Assembly: GCA_018716115.1 (NCBI GenBank)
Contig: DVKF01000024.1
Span: 1 to 48,015, forward strand
Direction of reading: 5' to 3'
Length of the DNA: 48,015 nucleotides
Source: Candidatus Alloscybalousia intestinigallinarum
GTDB lineage: Bacteria; Bacillota_I; Bacilli_A; RF39; UBA660
The first letter of the stretch is position 1. The number at the start of each line of letters is the position of its first letter. Under the pieces are notes generated by a model, which was not told the origin of the DNA, did no database searches, and saw nothing but the letters and a program-made list of their open reading frames with translations. This document shows positions 27,045 to 34,992 of the stretch, piece after piece. The position numbers were made by a program, and so were the translations under genes.

Positions 27045-27081
27045 CTCTTGCAAAATTTCTTTTTTTAAGTGATAAATAGAA
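27045..27081 (+). promoter_or_regulatory. Duplicated element promoter, copy 2
   Basis: TTGCAA (27,048-27,053), 17-bp spacer, GATAAA (27,071-27,076). It matches the block at 1761-1797 at 35 of 37 positions. It lies upstream of a roughly 155-nt leader and the operon of the 167-aa protein and the sigma-like protein. Confidence 0.6.
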
Positions 27082-27235
27082 CGAACAAAAAGAGCCATTA
27101 AATGTATTTAATTCATTCGCTACTGACTTTAGTATGCTGGCTTAAATAGTTATAAGTATAAAAAATTAAAGTCGCTTAAAATGGCTTTAAATTGATTATA
27201 TAGTATATGCAATATTTAAAGGGAGGATTGATAAT

Positions 27236-27739
27236 ATGTATATTACTAATACAACAGAAGATGTAAGAAAATTAGTTGAGGAATTAGAGACTACATCAGA
27301 TCTTACTAAATTGAAATTTCTTGTTTATATATTTGGCTTGTTAAATAATAACCAAATAAATGATAAAAACGAATCTAATCCAGACTTAATAGAAGATGAT
27401 GATATGACAATGCTTAATTCAGAGGCAATCGGTCTTACAACAAATGCTTGTACCATTTTATTACAATACTTTGCTATGCTTTATAATAGCATGACAGATA
27501 GTAAAGATGCTTATGAAGATAACGGAAACATTTTAGGAATTAATTACAACAAAGAAGATAAAAAATTAGCATCTAAATTTGAAAAATTAAATTTCAATGA
27601 AAAACTAGATATATTTAGCGAAATTATAATTAGGTATGATAATGAAACTTATTTTGATAATAGAATACTTGTAGTATCATTAAATTCAGAATTAAGTGGA
27701 TTTGATATTGCACACACGATACAAAAATACAAAAAATAA
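27236..27739 (+). CDS. Hypothetical protein (167 aa)
   Basis: ATG after AAAGGGAGG. Soluble, acidic and mostly helical (TTEDVRKLVEELETTSDLTK, KLKFLVYIFGLLNN), with a glycine-poor middle and an ending GFDIAHTIQKYKK. No known motif. First gene of the operon under the duplicated promoter; a terminator separates it from the sigma-like gene. A regulatory role is possible but unproven. Confidence 0.55.
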   Translation: MYITNTTEDVRKLVEELETTSDLTKLKFLVYIFGLLNNNQINDKNESNPDLIEDDDMTMLNSEAIGLTTNACTILLQYFAMLYNSMTDSKDAYEDNGNILGINYNKEDKKLASKFEKLNFNEKLDIFSEIIIRYDNETYFDNRILVVSLNSELSGFDIAHTIQKYKK

Positions 27740-27750
27740 CAAATAAAAAT

Positions 27751-27777
27751 AGGGCTTTTATTAAGTCCTTTTTTTAT
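27751..27777 (+). terminator. Intrinsic terminator
   Basis: GGGCTT, loop TTATT, AAGTCC (one G-U pair), then seven T. Confidence 0.65.
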
Positions 27778-27798
27778 TGTTTGGAAAGGAGAAGAATT

Positions 27799-28326
27799 AT
27801 GGATAATTTGCTTACTGATAATTTGAAATTGGTGTATTTTGTAATTAAAAAAATGAATATATTTAATTCTAGTGAGTATGAAGATTATTATCAAATTGGA
27901 GTAATTGGATTAATCTATGCAACAAAAACATATAATCCAAATCTAAAAATAACTTTTTCGACTTATGCTTATGTATGTATCAAAAATGAAATTTTAAAAT
28001 ATATTAAAAAAAATGAGAAAAAATATATTTCGTTAGAAGATAAATTATTTGATGATATAAGGATTGAAGATACTATTATAGATGATGACAATTCAATTAT
28101 TGAAAAAATAATCTTAAAAGAAACAAATAATGAATTATATACAATTTTAGATACGAAATTGGATGATATAGAAAGAAAAATAATTAAAATGTCTTTTGGA
28201 ATAGGCTGTCGTGAATACAAACAAAAAGAAATTGCAAATATTCTTAATATACCACAATATAAAGTATCTAGAATAAAAAAAAGAGTATTAGAAAGATTAA
28301 AAAAATGTATGGAGCTTACAATTTAA
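27799..28326 (+). CDS. Sigma-70-family factor carried by the element
   Basis: 175 aa; ATG 27,799 follows AAAGGAGAAG. Region 2 is visible as EDYYQIGVIGLIYATKTYNP followed by FSTYAYVCIKNEILKYIKK. Region 4 is the last 50 residues: LDDIERKIIKMSFGIGC, then KEIANILNIPQYKVSRIKKR as helix-turn-helix. Region 3 is replaced by a short acidic linker. Such small SigF/SigH-like factors in elements direct RNA polymerase to element promoters. It is last in the element and sits in the operon preceded by the duplicated 37-bp promoter. Confidence 0.8.
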   Translation: MDNLLTDNLKLVYFVIKKMNIFNSSEYEDYYQIGVIGLIYATKTYNPNLKITFSTYAYVCIKNEILKYIKKNEKKYISLEDKLFDDIRIEDTIIDDDNSIIEKIILKETNNELYTILDTKLDDIERKIIKMSFGIGCREYKQKEIANILNIPQYKVSRIKKRVLERLKKCMELTI

Positions 28327-28630
28327 AAAATATAATCAGAATATCTATCATAAATTGTACTTAAATGTTATAATAAAAGTACCTGAAAGATTGATATTTG
28401 AGATATTTTTATTGTAAAACTTAAATACAATTAAGGTTGCACTTCAAAACTTAATCAAGTCATAGACAGTAGTGTCACATATAGCAATATCAAGCAAAAA
28501 GGTCTAGTGTTTCCACTAGACCATTATCAAAAAGTACATACTATAATATAAATTAAACTGCTGTATACGAGAACTGTACGTATAGTAGCTGGAGAGAAGA
28601 GAGGCAAAATAATTTATTTTCCTTATTCAA
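28327..28630. other. Intergenic junction region between element and chromosome
   Basis: About 300 bp between the plus-strand sigma-like gene and the minus-strand secreted-protein gene. It contains the minus-strand terminator at 28,496-28,522 and a short inverted repeat TATACG/CGTATA near 28,564-28,583. No gene and no recognised attachment site were found. The right end of the element may lie here. Confidence 0.35.
28496..28522 (-). terminator. Terminator of the minus-strand C39/propeller operon
   Basis: A perfect 9-bp stem GGTCTAGTG/CACTAGACC with TTTC loop; on the minus strand it is followed by TTTTTG. Confidence 0.75.
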
Positions 28631-29860
28631 TTAATCCAAATAGATTATATAGACATTATTCTGATTATCGATAGTTACTATTTGATTATTATTTGAAAGA
28701 TAGGTTGGTAAGAACTTGTATCCTTCTAAATCCAATCGATATAAAAATTTATTTTCTTGGCTATCAAAAATAGTGAAAATACCCATACATGAAACAATAT
28801 ATTTATTGTCTTTCAAGGATTTAATTATTTTGGTTCCATCCATATAAATTTCTGTTATTTGCTTTGAATCTGTTATATTAGATATACTGACCATCCGTGC
28901 TTTATTTGGTGTTTTTTTATTGTTGAATGTGATTAGAACTGAATCTTCTTGTAAGGCGATTTCTCCTATTTGCCAATTGTCGATATCGTTATTTTGGTAA
29001 ATAATCTGTTTTTCCTTAGTATTTAAATTAATGAGTTCAACTGTTTCTTGTCCATAATAAGAAACTTGACAATGAATTAATAAATTATTGTATATTTTTG
29101 TTGTATAAAAGGCTTGTTGGGCAAATATGCCTTCCTTAGTAGTATGATTTCCTGTATTTTCTAAGATAGGTATTATCTGGTTATCCTTTAAAACACTAAT
29201 TTTATATCTTGACTCACTAATTTCATATGCATTTATTGTTTCGTATATTGTGTATACAATAATTTTATTTGTGACTGGGTCAGTTTGAAAAAAAGGAGTC
29301 TCTAACCAATTACTTGTAGTTCCTTCATCAAGTACTTTTATATTTTCAAAATTTACGGTTGAGGATTTTAAATACCAATAATAATACGTATCTTTTTCTA
29401 ATAGTTCTATATAATATATTGTGCTATCAGAAGAAAATACGATATCCCATATTCTTCCTTCCTCTGGATAAGAATAGTAATTTACTTTTTCCTGATCAAT
29501 GTTGTATGACCAAAATCCTCTAGTTTCCATAATGATATTTTGATTGTTTGTATCGATGGAAGTACCGATAATTTTATTGTCTTGAATTCTTTTAAGTTCA
29601 TTTAATCCATATTCGTCATTGACACTTATTTGTTCTTTAATGTTTGTTTTTTGAATACGTGCAGGTACCTTTTTTTCTAATTTATTTTGTAGATAATCGT
29701 AATAATTATCTATTGTGATAGAAGCATTTTGTTGTTTGATAATTTCATTTTCACTATTTTCCGTAGAAGATCTAGGGGCAAATTTTTTGATAGAAAAAAT
29801 CAATATGGCAGTTACTGTACAAAAGAATAAAATACCGGCAAAAATATATTTTTTCTTCAT
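28631..29860 (-). CDS. Secreted/membrane-anchored propeller-like protein (409 aa)
   Basis: A basic start MKKKYIF and one hydrophobic segment (about residues 5-25) indicate export with an N-terminal anchor. The rest has regularly spaced beta-blade-like stretches (FWSYNIDQEKVNYYSY, IWDIVFSSDSTIYYIELL, KNNLL-type strands, YIVSCMGIFTIFDSQ) as in WD40/YncE-like propellers, but no named family is recognised. Start: ATG 29,860 or an in-frame TTG at 29,875 overlapping the upstream gene; neither has ideal spacing. It follows the C39-like peptidase gene in one operon and may assist or be processed by it (inference). Confidence 0.6.
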   Translation of the reverse strand: MKKKYIFAGILFFCTVTAILIFSIKKFAPRSSTENSENEIIKQQNASITIDNYYDYLQNKLEKKVPARIQKTNIKEQISVNDEYGLNELKRIQDNKIIGTSIDTNNQNIIMETRGFWSYNIDQEKVNYYSYPEEGRIWDIVFSSDSTIYYIELLEKDTYYYWYLKSSTVNFENIKVLDEGTTSNWLETPFFQTDPVTNKIIVYTIYETINAYEISESRYKISVLKDNQIIPILENTGNHTTKEGIFAQQAFYTTKIYNNLLIHCQVSYYGQETVELINLNTKEKQIIYQNNDIDNWQIGEIALQEDSVLITFNNKKTPNKARMVSISNITDSKQITEIYMDGTKIIKSLKDNKYIVSCMGIFTIFDSQENKFLYRLDLEGYKFLPTYLSNNNQIVTIDNQNNVYIIYLD

Positions 29861-29861
29861 A

Positions 29862-30614
29862 TTAATAAATGACAAACCTCTCAGTTTGGTTTACTGAACC
29901 AAAGACATTTTCAATTGTATCCAAGTGTTCTCCGAAGGTATTTCCAGCACCGTAATCTTTAGAAAAACTATCAACATAAAATACAGAATATGGATAAGAA
30001 CCACTAATGGTATTTTCGGTCGCAACAATATAATGCCTTGTCATATGACCATTATACATAGTTAATGTGTCTGTAAGTGCATGTAGTATTATGGGTTTAT
30101 TATTAGCAACGTTATTTTCTATCATAGTTTTAAATTGATCTTGAGATATACTAGTTCCTAAAATATACTCATATCCTTTATTGGTATATCGATTTAAAAT
30201 ATTGCGTACTTTATATACTATTGCTGAGCTCTCAGGATTTTCCATTTCATTAGCATATTCTAGTTGAGATTTAGAAGAACCATTAATATAATGGATTACC
30301 TCCTTTACTGCTGCATATCCACAAAAATAATTTCTATCTTGCAAAAAGGGAGTAACTTCTAACTTGTTAGTAAAATATCTGCGTGAAGGTACTGTACTTT
30401 TTATTTTTGCTCTATTCAAATATTCATCAGTGAAAGGGGTACCATTTTGACAAGATAGATCTAAATCATCTGGTGATGATTGCTCAATAATATAATCTAA
30501 TTCAGATTTATCTAGTTGTTCACAATAAGATAGGGCATAAGTATCTTCTTTTAAGATTAATAAGCTAAGTAATACTCCAAGGCTAGTAATAATTAAATAT
30601 CTAATTTTTAACAT
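29862..30614 (-). CDS. Secreted C39-like cysteine peptidase
   Basis: 250 aa. Signal peptide about 1-28 (LIITSLGVLLSLLIL...YALS). The catalytic set of the C39_2/papain-like fold is visible: Gln92 and Cys98 in FLQDRNYFCGYAA, His194 in TRHYIVATE (His190 nearby) and Asp215 in FYVDSFS. Two further Cys (31 and 55) may form a disulfide. AAGGAGGAG lies nine bases ahead of the ATG. There is no transporter or bacteriocin gene nearby, so it is not a classical C39 ABC leader peptidase. The substrate is unknown; the neighbouring secreted propeller protein is the obvious partner candidate. Confidence 0.75.
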   Translation of the reverse strand: MLKIRYLIITSLGVLLSLLILKEDTYALSYCEQLDKSELDYIIEQSSPDDLDLSCQNGTPFTDEYLNRAKIKSTVPSRRYFTNKLEVTPFLQDRNYFCGYAAVKEVIHYINGSSKSQLEYANEMENPESSAIVYKVRNILNRYTNKGYEYILGTSISQDQFKTMIENNVANNKPIILHALTDTLTMYNGHMTRHYIVATENTISGSYPYSVFYVDSFSKDYGAGNTFGEHLDTIENVFGSVNQTERFVIY

Positions 30615-30749
30615 AATATTCTCCTCCTTTTTAAAACTAAAAACTAGATTTTATTAAAATACTAACTTAATTATCTCCCTCCATTCCGAAATTTTTTACG
30701 CATAAAGAAGATGCTATTAAGTAATAAGTAAAGTCTCTCTTGTCTATAG

Positions 30750-30777
30750 GATATAAACTTTGTTTTAAATTTGTCAA
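30750..30777 (-). promoter_or_regulatory. Probable promoter for the C39 operon
   Basis: On the minus strand TTGACA (30,777-30,772), 16-bp spacer, TATATC (30,755-30,750), about 135 bp ahead of the start. The -35 lies in one of the repeated AATTTGTC sites. Confidence 0.4.
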
Positions 30778-30810
30778 GTGTTTATTCCAATTTGTCTTGT
30801 GAATATTCAC
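30768..30810 (+). repeat. Phased 13-bp repeats plus palindrome between divergent genes
   Basis: AATTTGTCAAGTG (30,768-30,780) and AATTTGTCTTGTG (30,789-30,801) are 21 bp apart, two helical turns. The second runs into the perfect palindrome GTGAATATTCAC (30,799-30,810). An inverted TTGACAAATT lies at 30,859-30,868 and contains the -35 of the plus-strand promoter. This arrangement suggests a regulator acting on both divergent units. Confidence 0.45.
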
Positions 30811-30858
30811 TTTCTTTATCATATATAATTTTTGAAAGTCAAGATTTATGCGTTTTAA

Positions 30859-30888
30859 TTGACAAATTAGCTTTGTTTTGACTATAAT
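30859..30888 (+). promoter_or_regulatory. Sigma-A promoter
   Basis: TTGACA (30,859-30,864), 18-bp spacer, TATAAT (30,883-30,888), just ahead of the gene at 30,917. Confidence 0.7.
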
Positions 30889-30916
30889 GATAGTATATTA
30901 GAAGGGAGTAAGATGG

Positions 30917-31288
30917 ATGATGGATAATCAAATCAATACTGAACAACAAGTAGCGCCAGAACAAACAACTACAAATGAACAAAATCAAACAGTAGAGCCT
31001 AAGAAAAAAGAAAGAAAGAAGAAAAAACGCAGTGTGTTAGGAATCATTTTTGATGTCTTAGGAATTATCATCATTTTAATTTTAGTTGCTGAACTTATTA
31101 TTGGATTTTTAAATATGCAAAAATTAAGTGATGGAGAAGAACCAATCTGGTGTTTAGAGGATAAAACAGAAGAAAAACAAAACAAGACAATAAGAACTTG
31201 TAATTTAGGTTTATATCGTATCGTTAAAACCGATACAAATAAAGAAACTAAAATCACTTTACAACCGTTCTTTTTAAGCGAAGAATAG
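30917..31288 (+). CDS. Single-pass membrane protein (123 aa)
   Basis: A Gln/Thr/Glu-rich N-terminus (1-28), a Lys-rich cluster (KKKERKKKKR), one membrane helix (about 42-64), then an extracellular segment of about 58 residues with two Cys (IWCLED, IRTCNLG). This positive-inside layout suggests a cytoplasmic N-terminus. AGAAGGGAG lies upstream. Strong promoter and terminator make it a single-gene unit. Family unknown. Confidence 0.65.
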   Translation: MMDNQINTEQQVAPEQTTTNEQNQTVEPKKKERKKKKRSVLGIIFDVLGIIIILILVAELIIGFLNMQKLSDGEEPIWCLEDKTEEKQNKTIRTCNLGLYRIVKTDTNKETKITLQPFFLSEE

Positions 31289-31295
31289 AAACAAA

Positions 31296-31332
31296 AAACG
31301 TAGAAGAGAGAGCATCTTTTCTACGTTTTCTA
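31296..31332. terminator. Bidirectional terminator between convergent genes
   Basis: AAACGTAGAA (31,296-31,305) pairs perfectly with TTCTACGTTT (31,319-31,328). T-rich flanks on both strands serve the plus gene ending at 31,288 and the minus mini-gene ending at 31,330. Confidence 0.8.
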
Positions 31333-31422
31333 TTGGAAATAAACAATTACACTAGCGACCATAGAGCCAACCATGATTACCGTTAAGAATATGGCCATAA
31401 ACTTCAACATTTTTTTATTCAT
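31330..31422 (-). CDS. DUF4044-like mini membrane protein (30 aa)
   Basis: On the minus strand, GAGGTG followed by ATG opens 30 codons: MNKKMLKFMAIFLTVIMVGS then MVASVIVYFQ. It has a basic start and one membrane helix, matching the short DUF4044 proteins common in Firmicutes (KFMAIFMVIMM-like core). The stop touches the bidirectional terminator. Function unknown; identification by pattern only. Confidence 0.6.
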   Translation of the reverse strand: MNKKMLKFMAIFLTVIMVGSMVASVIVYFQ

Positions 31423-31523
31423 TGATAAACACCTCGTATTTATTATATAAGATTTTTTTAAAAAAGTAAATTTATCGGCATATTCTTTTTATTTTTTAAT
31501 ATAGTTAACTAGGTGATGAAGAG

Positions 31524-32141
31524 ATGAATATTAAAAAAATAAATAAAGACAAGCTATTGGCTCAAAAAAAGAAATATATCTTTTTACTTACTATTATGGC
31601 TCTTGGTATTCTTGCTGGTATTTTATTTGTCTTCTTTATTAGTAGTGAGGATAAGACTTTATTACTAGATAACTTAAATGGCTTTTTTACTAGTATTAAA
31701 GAAAATAAACTAAATTATACAGATAGTTTAATCAATAGTATTTCTGCTAATTTGCTTTCTATTCTTTTGATTTGGCTATTAGGTATATCAGTTATTGGAA
31801 TTCCTTTTATTTTGTGTTTTTTAGTATTTAAATGCTTTGTATTAGGCTTTTCGATTAGTTCTATTCTTGTTAATTATGGATTTAAAGGGATACTTGTTGC
31901 CTTTAGTTATGTTTTTCCTCATCAACTTCTTTATTTAGTTATGTGGCTTTTACTTAGTTTTTATGCCTTATCTTTTTCTTGTAAATTATTTTGTTTACTG
32001 TTTTTAAAAAAGAATATTAATTTAAAAGAACATTTTAGAAAATACTTAAAAATTCTACTTATCTGTTTAGTTTCTAGTTGTCTTATCTCTTTATTTGAAG
32101 TATATGTTACTCCTCACTTGATAAAATTATTTATTTTCTAG
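31524..32141 (+). CDS. spoIIM: SpoIIM/DUF95-family membrane protein
   Basis: 205 aa. A basic start, then about five membrane helices (near 20-41, 68-90, 95-115, 120-150, 175-197). The segment [20 protein letters not shown] followed by [21 protein letters not shown] and PHQLLY is the SpoIIM/DUF95 signature. In spore formers SpoIIM works with SpoIID and SpoIIP in septal peptidoglycan remodelling during engulfment, but the family also occurs in non-sporing bacteria. spoIIM often lies near xerD and deoB; here both are within 5 kb. Confidence 0.8.
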   Translation: MNIKKINKDKLLAQKKKYIFLLTIMALGILAGILFVFFISSEDKTLLLDNLNGFFTSIKENKLNYTDSLINSISANLLSILLIWLLGISVIGIPFILCFLVFKCFVLGFSISSILVNYGFKGILVAFSYVFPHQLLYLVMWLLLSFYALSFSCKLFCLLFLKKNINLKEHFRKYLKILLICLVSSCLISLFEVYVTPHLIKLFIF

Positions 32142-32152
32142 CCAAAATACGG

Positions 32153-32158
32153 TATAAT
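32153..32158 (+). promoter_or_regulatory. -10 box of mnmA promoter
   Basis: TATAAT shortly after the spoIIM stop; no convincing -35. It gives a leader of about 50 nt before mnmA. Confidence 0.4.
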
Positions 32159-32178
32159 AAACGTGATGTAATCAGGAA

Positions 32179-32205
32179 AAGGTGGTGGCAAGAGAGAAAT
32201 CTCTT
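32179..32205 (+). promoter_or_regulatory. Ribosome site separated from mnmA start by a GAAA hairpin
   Basis: AAGGTGG (32,179-32,185) lies 27 nt from the ATG, too far for normal initiation. Between them AAGAGA-GAAA-TCTCTT (32,190-32,205) forms a perfect 6-bp stem with a GNRA tetraloop. Folded, the 16-nt hairpin reduces the distance to about 11 nt. No other ribosome site is near the ATG. Confidence 0.45.
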
Positions 32206-32212
32206 AAAGATA

Positions 32213-33319
32213 ATGAAAAAAGTAGTTATTGGAATGAGTGGAGGAGTCGATAGTAGTGTAGCGGCTATTTTATTAAAGGAACAAGGGTATGAAGTAGAAG
32301 GGTTATTTATGAGAAATTGGGATACTTCTTTAAATGGAGATATCCTTGGTAACCCTAATTTAAATGATCAAATCTGTCCGCAAGAACAGGATTATAATGA
32401 TGCTTTAGCCGTATGTGAAAAAATAGGGATTCCTCTTCATAGAATTGACTTTGTTAAAGAGTACTGGGATTATGTTTTTGTTTATTTTTTGGATGAGTTA
32501 AAAAAAGGAAGAACTCCTAATCCGGATATTATGTGTAATAAGTATATTAAATTTGATTATTTTATTCGAGAAGCTAAACGACTTGGTGCGGATTATATCG
32601 CAACAGGACATTATGCAAGGATTAAGGATGGACAATTGTTAAAAGCAGTGGATACGAATAAAGATCAAACTTACTTTTTATCACAACTTAGTCAAGAACA
32701 ATTAAGTAAGGTGCTTTTCCCAATTGGGGAATTAACGAAACCAGAAGTTAGAAAAATCGCAGAAAAATATGGTTTAGTTACAGCCAAAAAGAAAGATTCT
32801 ACTGGAATTTGTTTTATCGGAGAAAGAAACTTTAAGAATTTTTTGAAAAATTACTTACCAAATATGCCTGGAAAGATTGTTAACATCGAAACTAATGAAG
32901 TTGTTGGTGAACATATTGGTTTAATGTATTATACGATAGGGCAGAGAAGGGGACTTGAAGTAGGAGGAACAGCAGAGAGATTATTTGTCGTAGGAAAGAA
33001 TTTACAAGATAACATTTTATATGTTGCTTTAGGTGAAGATAATCCTTATTTATATTCGAATAGTTGTATTATTGATACTGTCAATTTCAATAGTGATGAA
33101 CGTCCAACTAAGTGTAGTGCTAAATTCCGTTACCGTGCTAATGATTATCCAGTTACTTTAGAATATTTAGATAATGGCGAAATCAAAGTTAAGTACGATG
33201 CTGTAAAATCAGTTACACCAGGACAAGCTTGTGTTTTTTATGATGGAGAAAAATGCTTAGGCGGTGGTATCGTAAAAACAGTATGTAAAGACGATAAAAA
33301 AATTTGGTATATATTGTAA
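32213..33319 (+). CDS. mnmA: tRNA-specific 2-thiouridylase MnmA
   Basis: 368 aa, full length. The PP-loop [12 protein letters not shown] at the N-terminus binds ATP for adenylation of U34. The two catalytic Cys lie in [11 protein letters not shown] and [19 protein letters not shown] and DQTYFLSQL are family motifs. It makes the 2-thio group of mnm5s2U34 in tRNAs for Lys, Glu and Gln. AGCs such as [16 protein letters not shown] mark the C-terminal barrel. Translation starts at the ATG at 32,213, downstream of an unusual hairpin leader. Confidence 0.96.
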   Translation: MKKVVIGMSGGVDSSVAAILLKEQGYEVEGLFMRNWDTSLNGDILGNPNLNDQICPQEQDYNDALAVCEKIGIPLHRIDFVKEYWDYVFVYFLDELKKGRTPNPDIMCNKYIKFDYFIREAKRLGADYIATGHYARIKDGQLLKAVDTNKDQTYFLSQLSQEQLSKVLFPIGELTKPEVRKIAEKYGLVTAKKKDSTGICFIGERNFKNFLKNYLPNMPGKIVNIETNEVVGEHIGLMYYTIGQRRGLEVGGTAERLFVVGKNLQDNILYVALGEDNPYLYSNSCIIDTVNFNSDERPTKCSAKFRYRANDYPVTLEYLDNGEIKVKYDAVKSVTPGQACVFYDGEKCLGGGIVKTVCKDDKKIWYIL

Positions 33320-33340
33320 ATGATTTGTAAACTTTACTAC

Positions 33341-33368
33341 TTGATTTTTTACTTAAACGTGATAGAAT
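33341..33368 (+). promoter_or_regulatory. Promoter for the HTH gene
   Basis: TTGATT (33,341-33,346), 16-bp spacer, TAGAAT (33,363-33,368). Confidence 0.55.
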
Positions 33369-33391
33369 TATATTAGGAGGTTTGATAGTAT

Positions 33392-34156
33392 ATGGCATTA
33401 AATGAGTTATTAATAGAATTAGGAATATCTAAAGTAAGATTAGCAAAATATTTAGGGGTATCCAGACAGATGCTGTATAATTATCTAGCTCAAAAAAACT
33501 TAAATGATTGGCCAAAAGAGAAAGCCATGAAAATATTATGTCTACTTGGGGTAAATACTCCAGAAGAAATAGAAAATATTAAAGTGGATGGCGAATACAT
33601 TATTCAAGTAGAAAATCGGTTAAATGATGGAGTTAAAGAGACGAACGGGAAAGAAATTTTAACCGATCTAAAAGGTTTTAATAAAAAAGAACAAGAATTA
33701 TTAACGGATATTATTAATTTATTAAAAGAAAAACTCGCTGATGATAAATCTAAAGATACATATAATAGTTATCGTTATTTATATCATTTTTTACAGTCAA
33801 TGGAAACAAATAAAGAGTTAAAATATATTCTTGCTTATATGTCTAAATCTATGGGTTTTATTGATCATACCGAGTATGCTTTTAATGAAAACCAACAATT
33901 TATTTTTGAAAGTATTTTATTTTCAGCTATGACATTATATACAAATGGTGGGGCATCTCGATCAAAGATTGCTGAGACACACAAGCGCTTTGTACAAGAA
34001 ATTGAACATAAAAAAGAAGAACGACTAAGCAGAACCCAAGAATTAAATGCTGCTAAGGTTCAAGCATTAAAAGAGCTAGGATATACAGAGATTAATAATG
34101 AAAACGCAAAAGAAGTTTTAGAAAAGATTGCAGAAATCCAATCTAGAAAAGTATAA
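33392..34156 (+). CDS. XRE-like HTH regulator (254 aa)
   Basis: The N-terminus ELLIELGISKVRLAKYLGVSRQMLYNYL is a clear helix-turn-helix of the XRE/lambda repressor type. A linker (residues 60-105) leads to a helical domain of about 100 residues (YRYLYHFLQSMETNKELKYI, FIFESILFSAMTLYTNGG) and a Glu/Lys-rich C-terminal coiled coil. The effector domain is not recognised. It has its own promoter and terminator. AGGAGG lies 11 bases before the ATG. Probably a chromosomal transcription regulator; target unknown. Confidence 0.7.
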   Translation: MALNELLIELGISKVRLAKYLGVSRQMLYNYLAQKNLNDWPKEKAMKILCLLGVNTPEEIENIKVDGEYIIQVENRLNDGVKETNGKEILTDLKGFNKKEQELLTDIINLLKEKLADDKSKDTYNSYRYLYHFLQSMETNKELKYILAYMSKSMGFIDHTEYAFNENQQFIFESILFSAMTLYTNGGASRSKIAETHKRFVQEIEHKKEERLSRTQELNAAKVQALKELGYTEINNENAKEVLEKIAEIQSRKV

Positions 34157-34172
34157 ATTTAAAGAGAATAAA

Positions 34173-34211
34173 ATAGGGAAGTACTACTCTACTTCCCCTA
34201 TTATTTTTTTG
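34173..34211 (+). terminator. Intrinsic terminator of the HTH gene
   Basis: ATAGGGAAGTA and TACTTCCCCTAT form a stem with one bulged C, followed by a T run. Confidence 0.75.
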
Positions 34212-34212
34212 C

Positions 34213-34787
34213 CTATTTTATGTTTAAATTGAGTTTAATCAGTATTTAAGAATAGTTAAAAGCTATTTATTCATAGATTTTATTTTGTATTCATATATTA
34301 ATCCTTATTATATATTGTATAATTTGGTTCGTTTACGTGGGATAATAGGTTATAATTAAAATCAATTATCGATAATAAAGAATAATTTAAGTTTTTTGTT
34401 TTATTATAATATATTTAGTTAGATGGTTAGATACTGTTTTAGTTTAATTAATAGGATAATATATGTCTATGTATAATAATAAAGTAATTAAATATAAAAT
34501 AGAATCCATATATCTATATAATATAATATATACAATAATTGATAATTATATATAGAGATATTTATTGTTTATGATCATTAGATTAAATATTATCAATATG
34601 ATTGATATCTAGAATAAAATTAAGTATCTATTAATATTAATATTTATCTATATTTTATGTGTATTTTGGGGATGTTTTTTATCTAATTTTCTCTTAAATA
34701 CAACTTCGTATAATTAATATTATGTTAACTTCTTATAATTGAATATTATTATTTTGTATAAAACTCTATTATTCGAACATTATATAA
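34213..34787. other. AT-rich gene desert with a tandem repeat
   Basis: About 575 bp with very few G or C (some 60-bp lines have about seven) and no frame with a ribosome site. It holds many TATAAT-like boxes, a 12-bp palindrome ATTATCGATAAT, and a tandem repeat of 25-26 bp (34,702-34,726 and 34,727-34,752; each begins AACTTC, then TATAATT and AATATTAT). No DnaA-box cluster or known RNA was recognised. It may be a promoter-rich leader of the DUF1540 gene, a decayed gene, or a structural site. Confidence 0.5.
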
Positions 34788-34799
34788 ATGGAGGTTTTT

Positions 34800-34976
34800 A
34801 TGAACAGAAATCAAGAAATCAAATGTCACGTTGCATCTTGTAGTTTTCAAGATGGTGATCGATGTACTTTAAGCCAAATTCAAATTGGTAATAGTAAGCA
34901 TGCTAATCATGTAACTGATCAGGAAGAAACAATTTGTAAAAGTTTTCAATGTGATGAAAAAAATAGCGCTAAATAA
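34800..34976 (+). CDS. DUF1540 Cys-rich protein (58 aa)
   Basis: Four Cys in the DUF1540 pattern: IKCHVASCSFQDGDRCTL and TICKSFQCDE (five Cys including the last). A small globular protein, probably metal-binding, found across Firmicutes and often in spore formers. ATG 34,800 follows GGAGG; an ATG at 34,788 overlaps that site. Its 3' end lies in a terminator shared with deoB. Confidence 0.8.
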   Translation: MNRNQEIKCHVASCSFQDGDRCTLSQIQIGNSKHANHVTDQEETICKSFQCDEKNSAK

Positions 34977-34992
34977 TAAACGCTATTTTAAT
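34959..34992. terminator. Convergent terminator (DUF1540 gene / deoB)
   Basis: AAAATAGCG and CGCTATTTT form a 9-bp stem around the end of the DUF1540 gene and the deoB stop codon, with T-rich flank on the plus strand and A/T-rich flank on the minus. Confidence 0.65.

Larger units (their letters stand above)
1..28326 (+). mobile_element. Integrative conjugative element (ICE-like), right portion
   Basis: Every gene supported here reads rightward. The set includes a complete-looking minimal Gram-positive conjugation machine: pilin-like protein, VirB6/TrbL-like protein, PrgI-like protein, VirB4, M23 peptidase, relaxase, relaxosome proteins and VirD4 coupling protein. Typical cargo is also present (adhesin plus sortase, SSB, methylase-helicase). 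Coding sequence is more AT-rich than the chromosome to the right and is dominated by AGA arginine codons. No integrase, excisionase or attachment site is recognisable, so the left end is probably outside the window. The right edge is set at the last plus-strand gene (sigma-like), before the strand switch, and is approximate. It could instead be a mobilised or decaying element. Confidence 0.85.

Noticed and set aside
28564..28583. TATACG/CGTATA inverted repeat as attachment site
   Set aside because: Only six base pairs, and no matching copy was found at the left of the window.
34702..34714. AACTTCGTATA resembles a loxP half-site
   Set aside because: No inverted partner half-site is present, and the next copy is a direct repeat (AACTTCTTATA) in an extremely AT-rich stretch, so chance is likelier.
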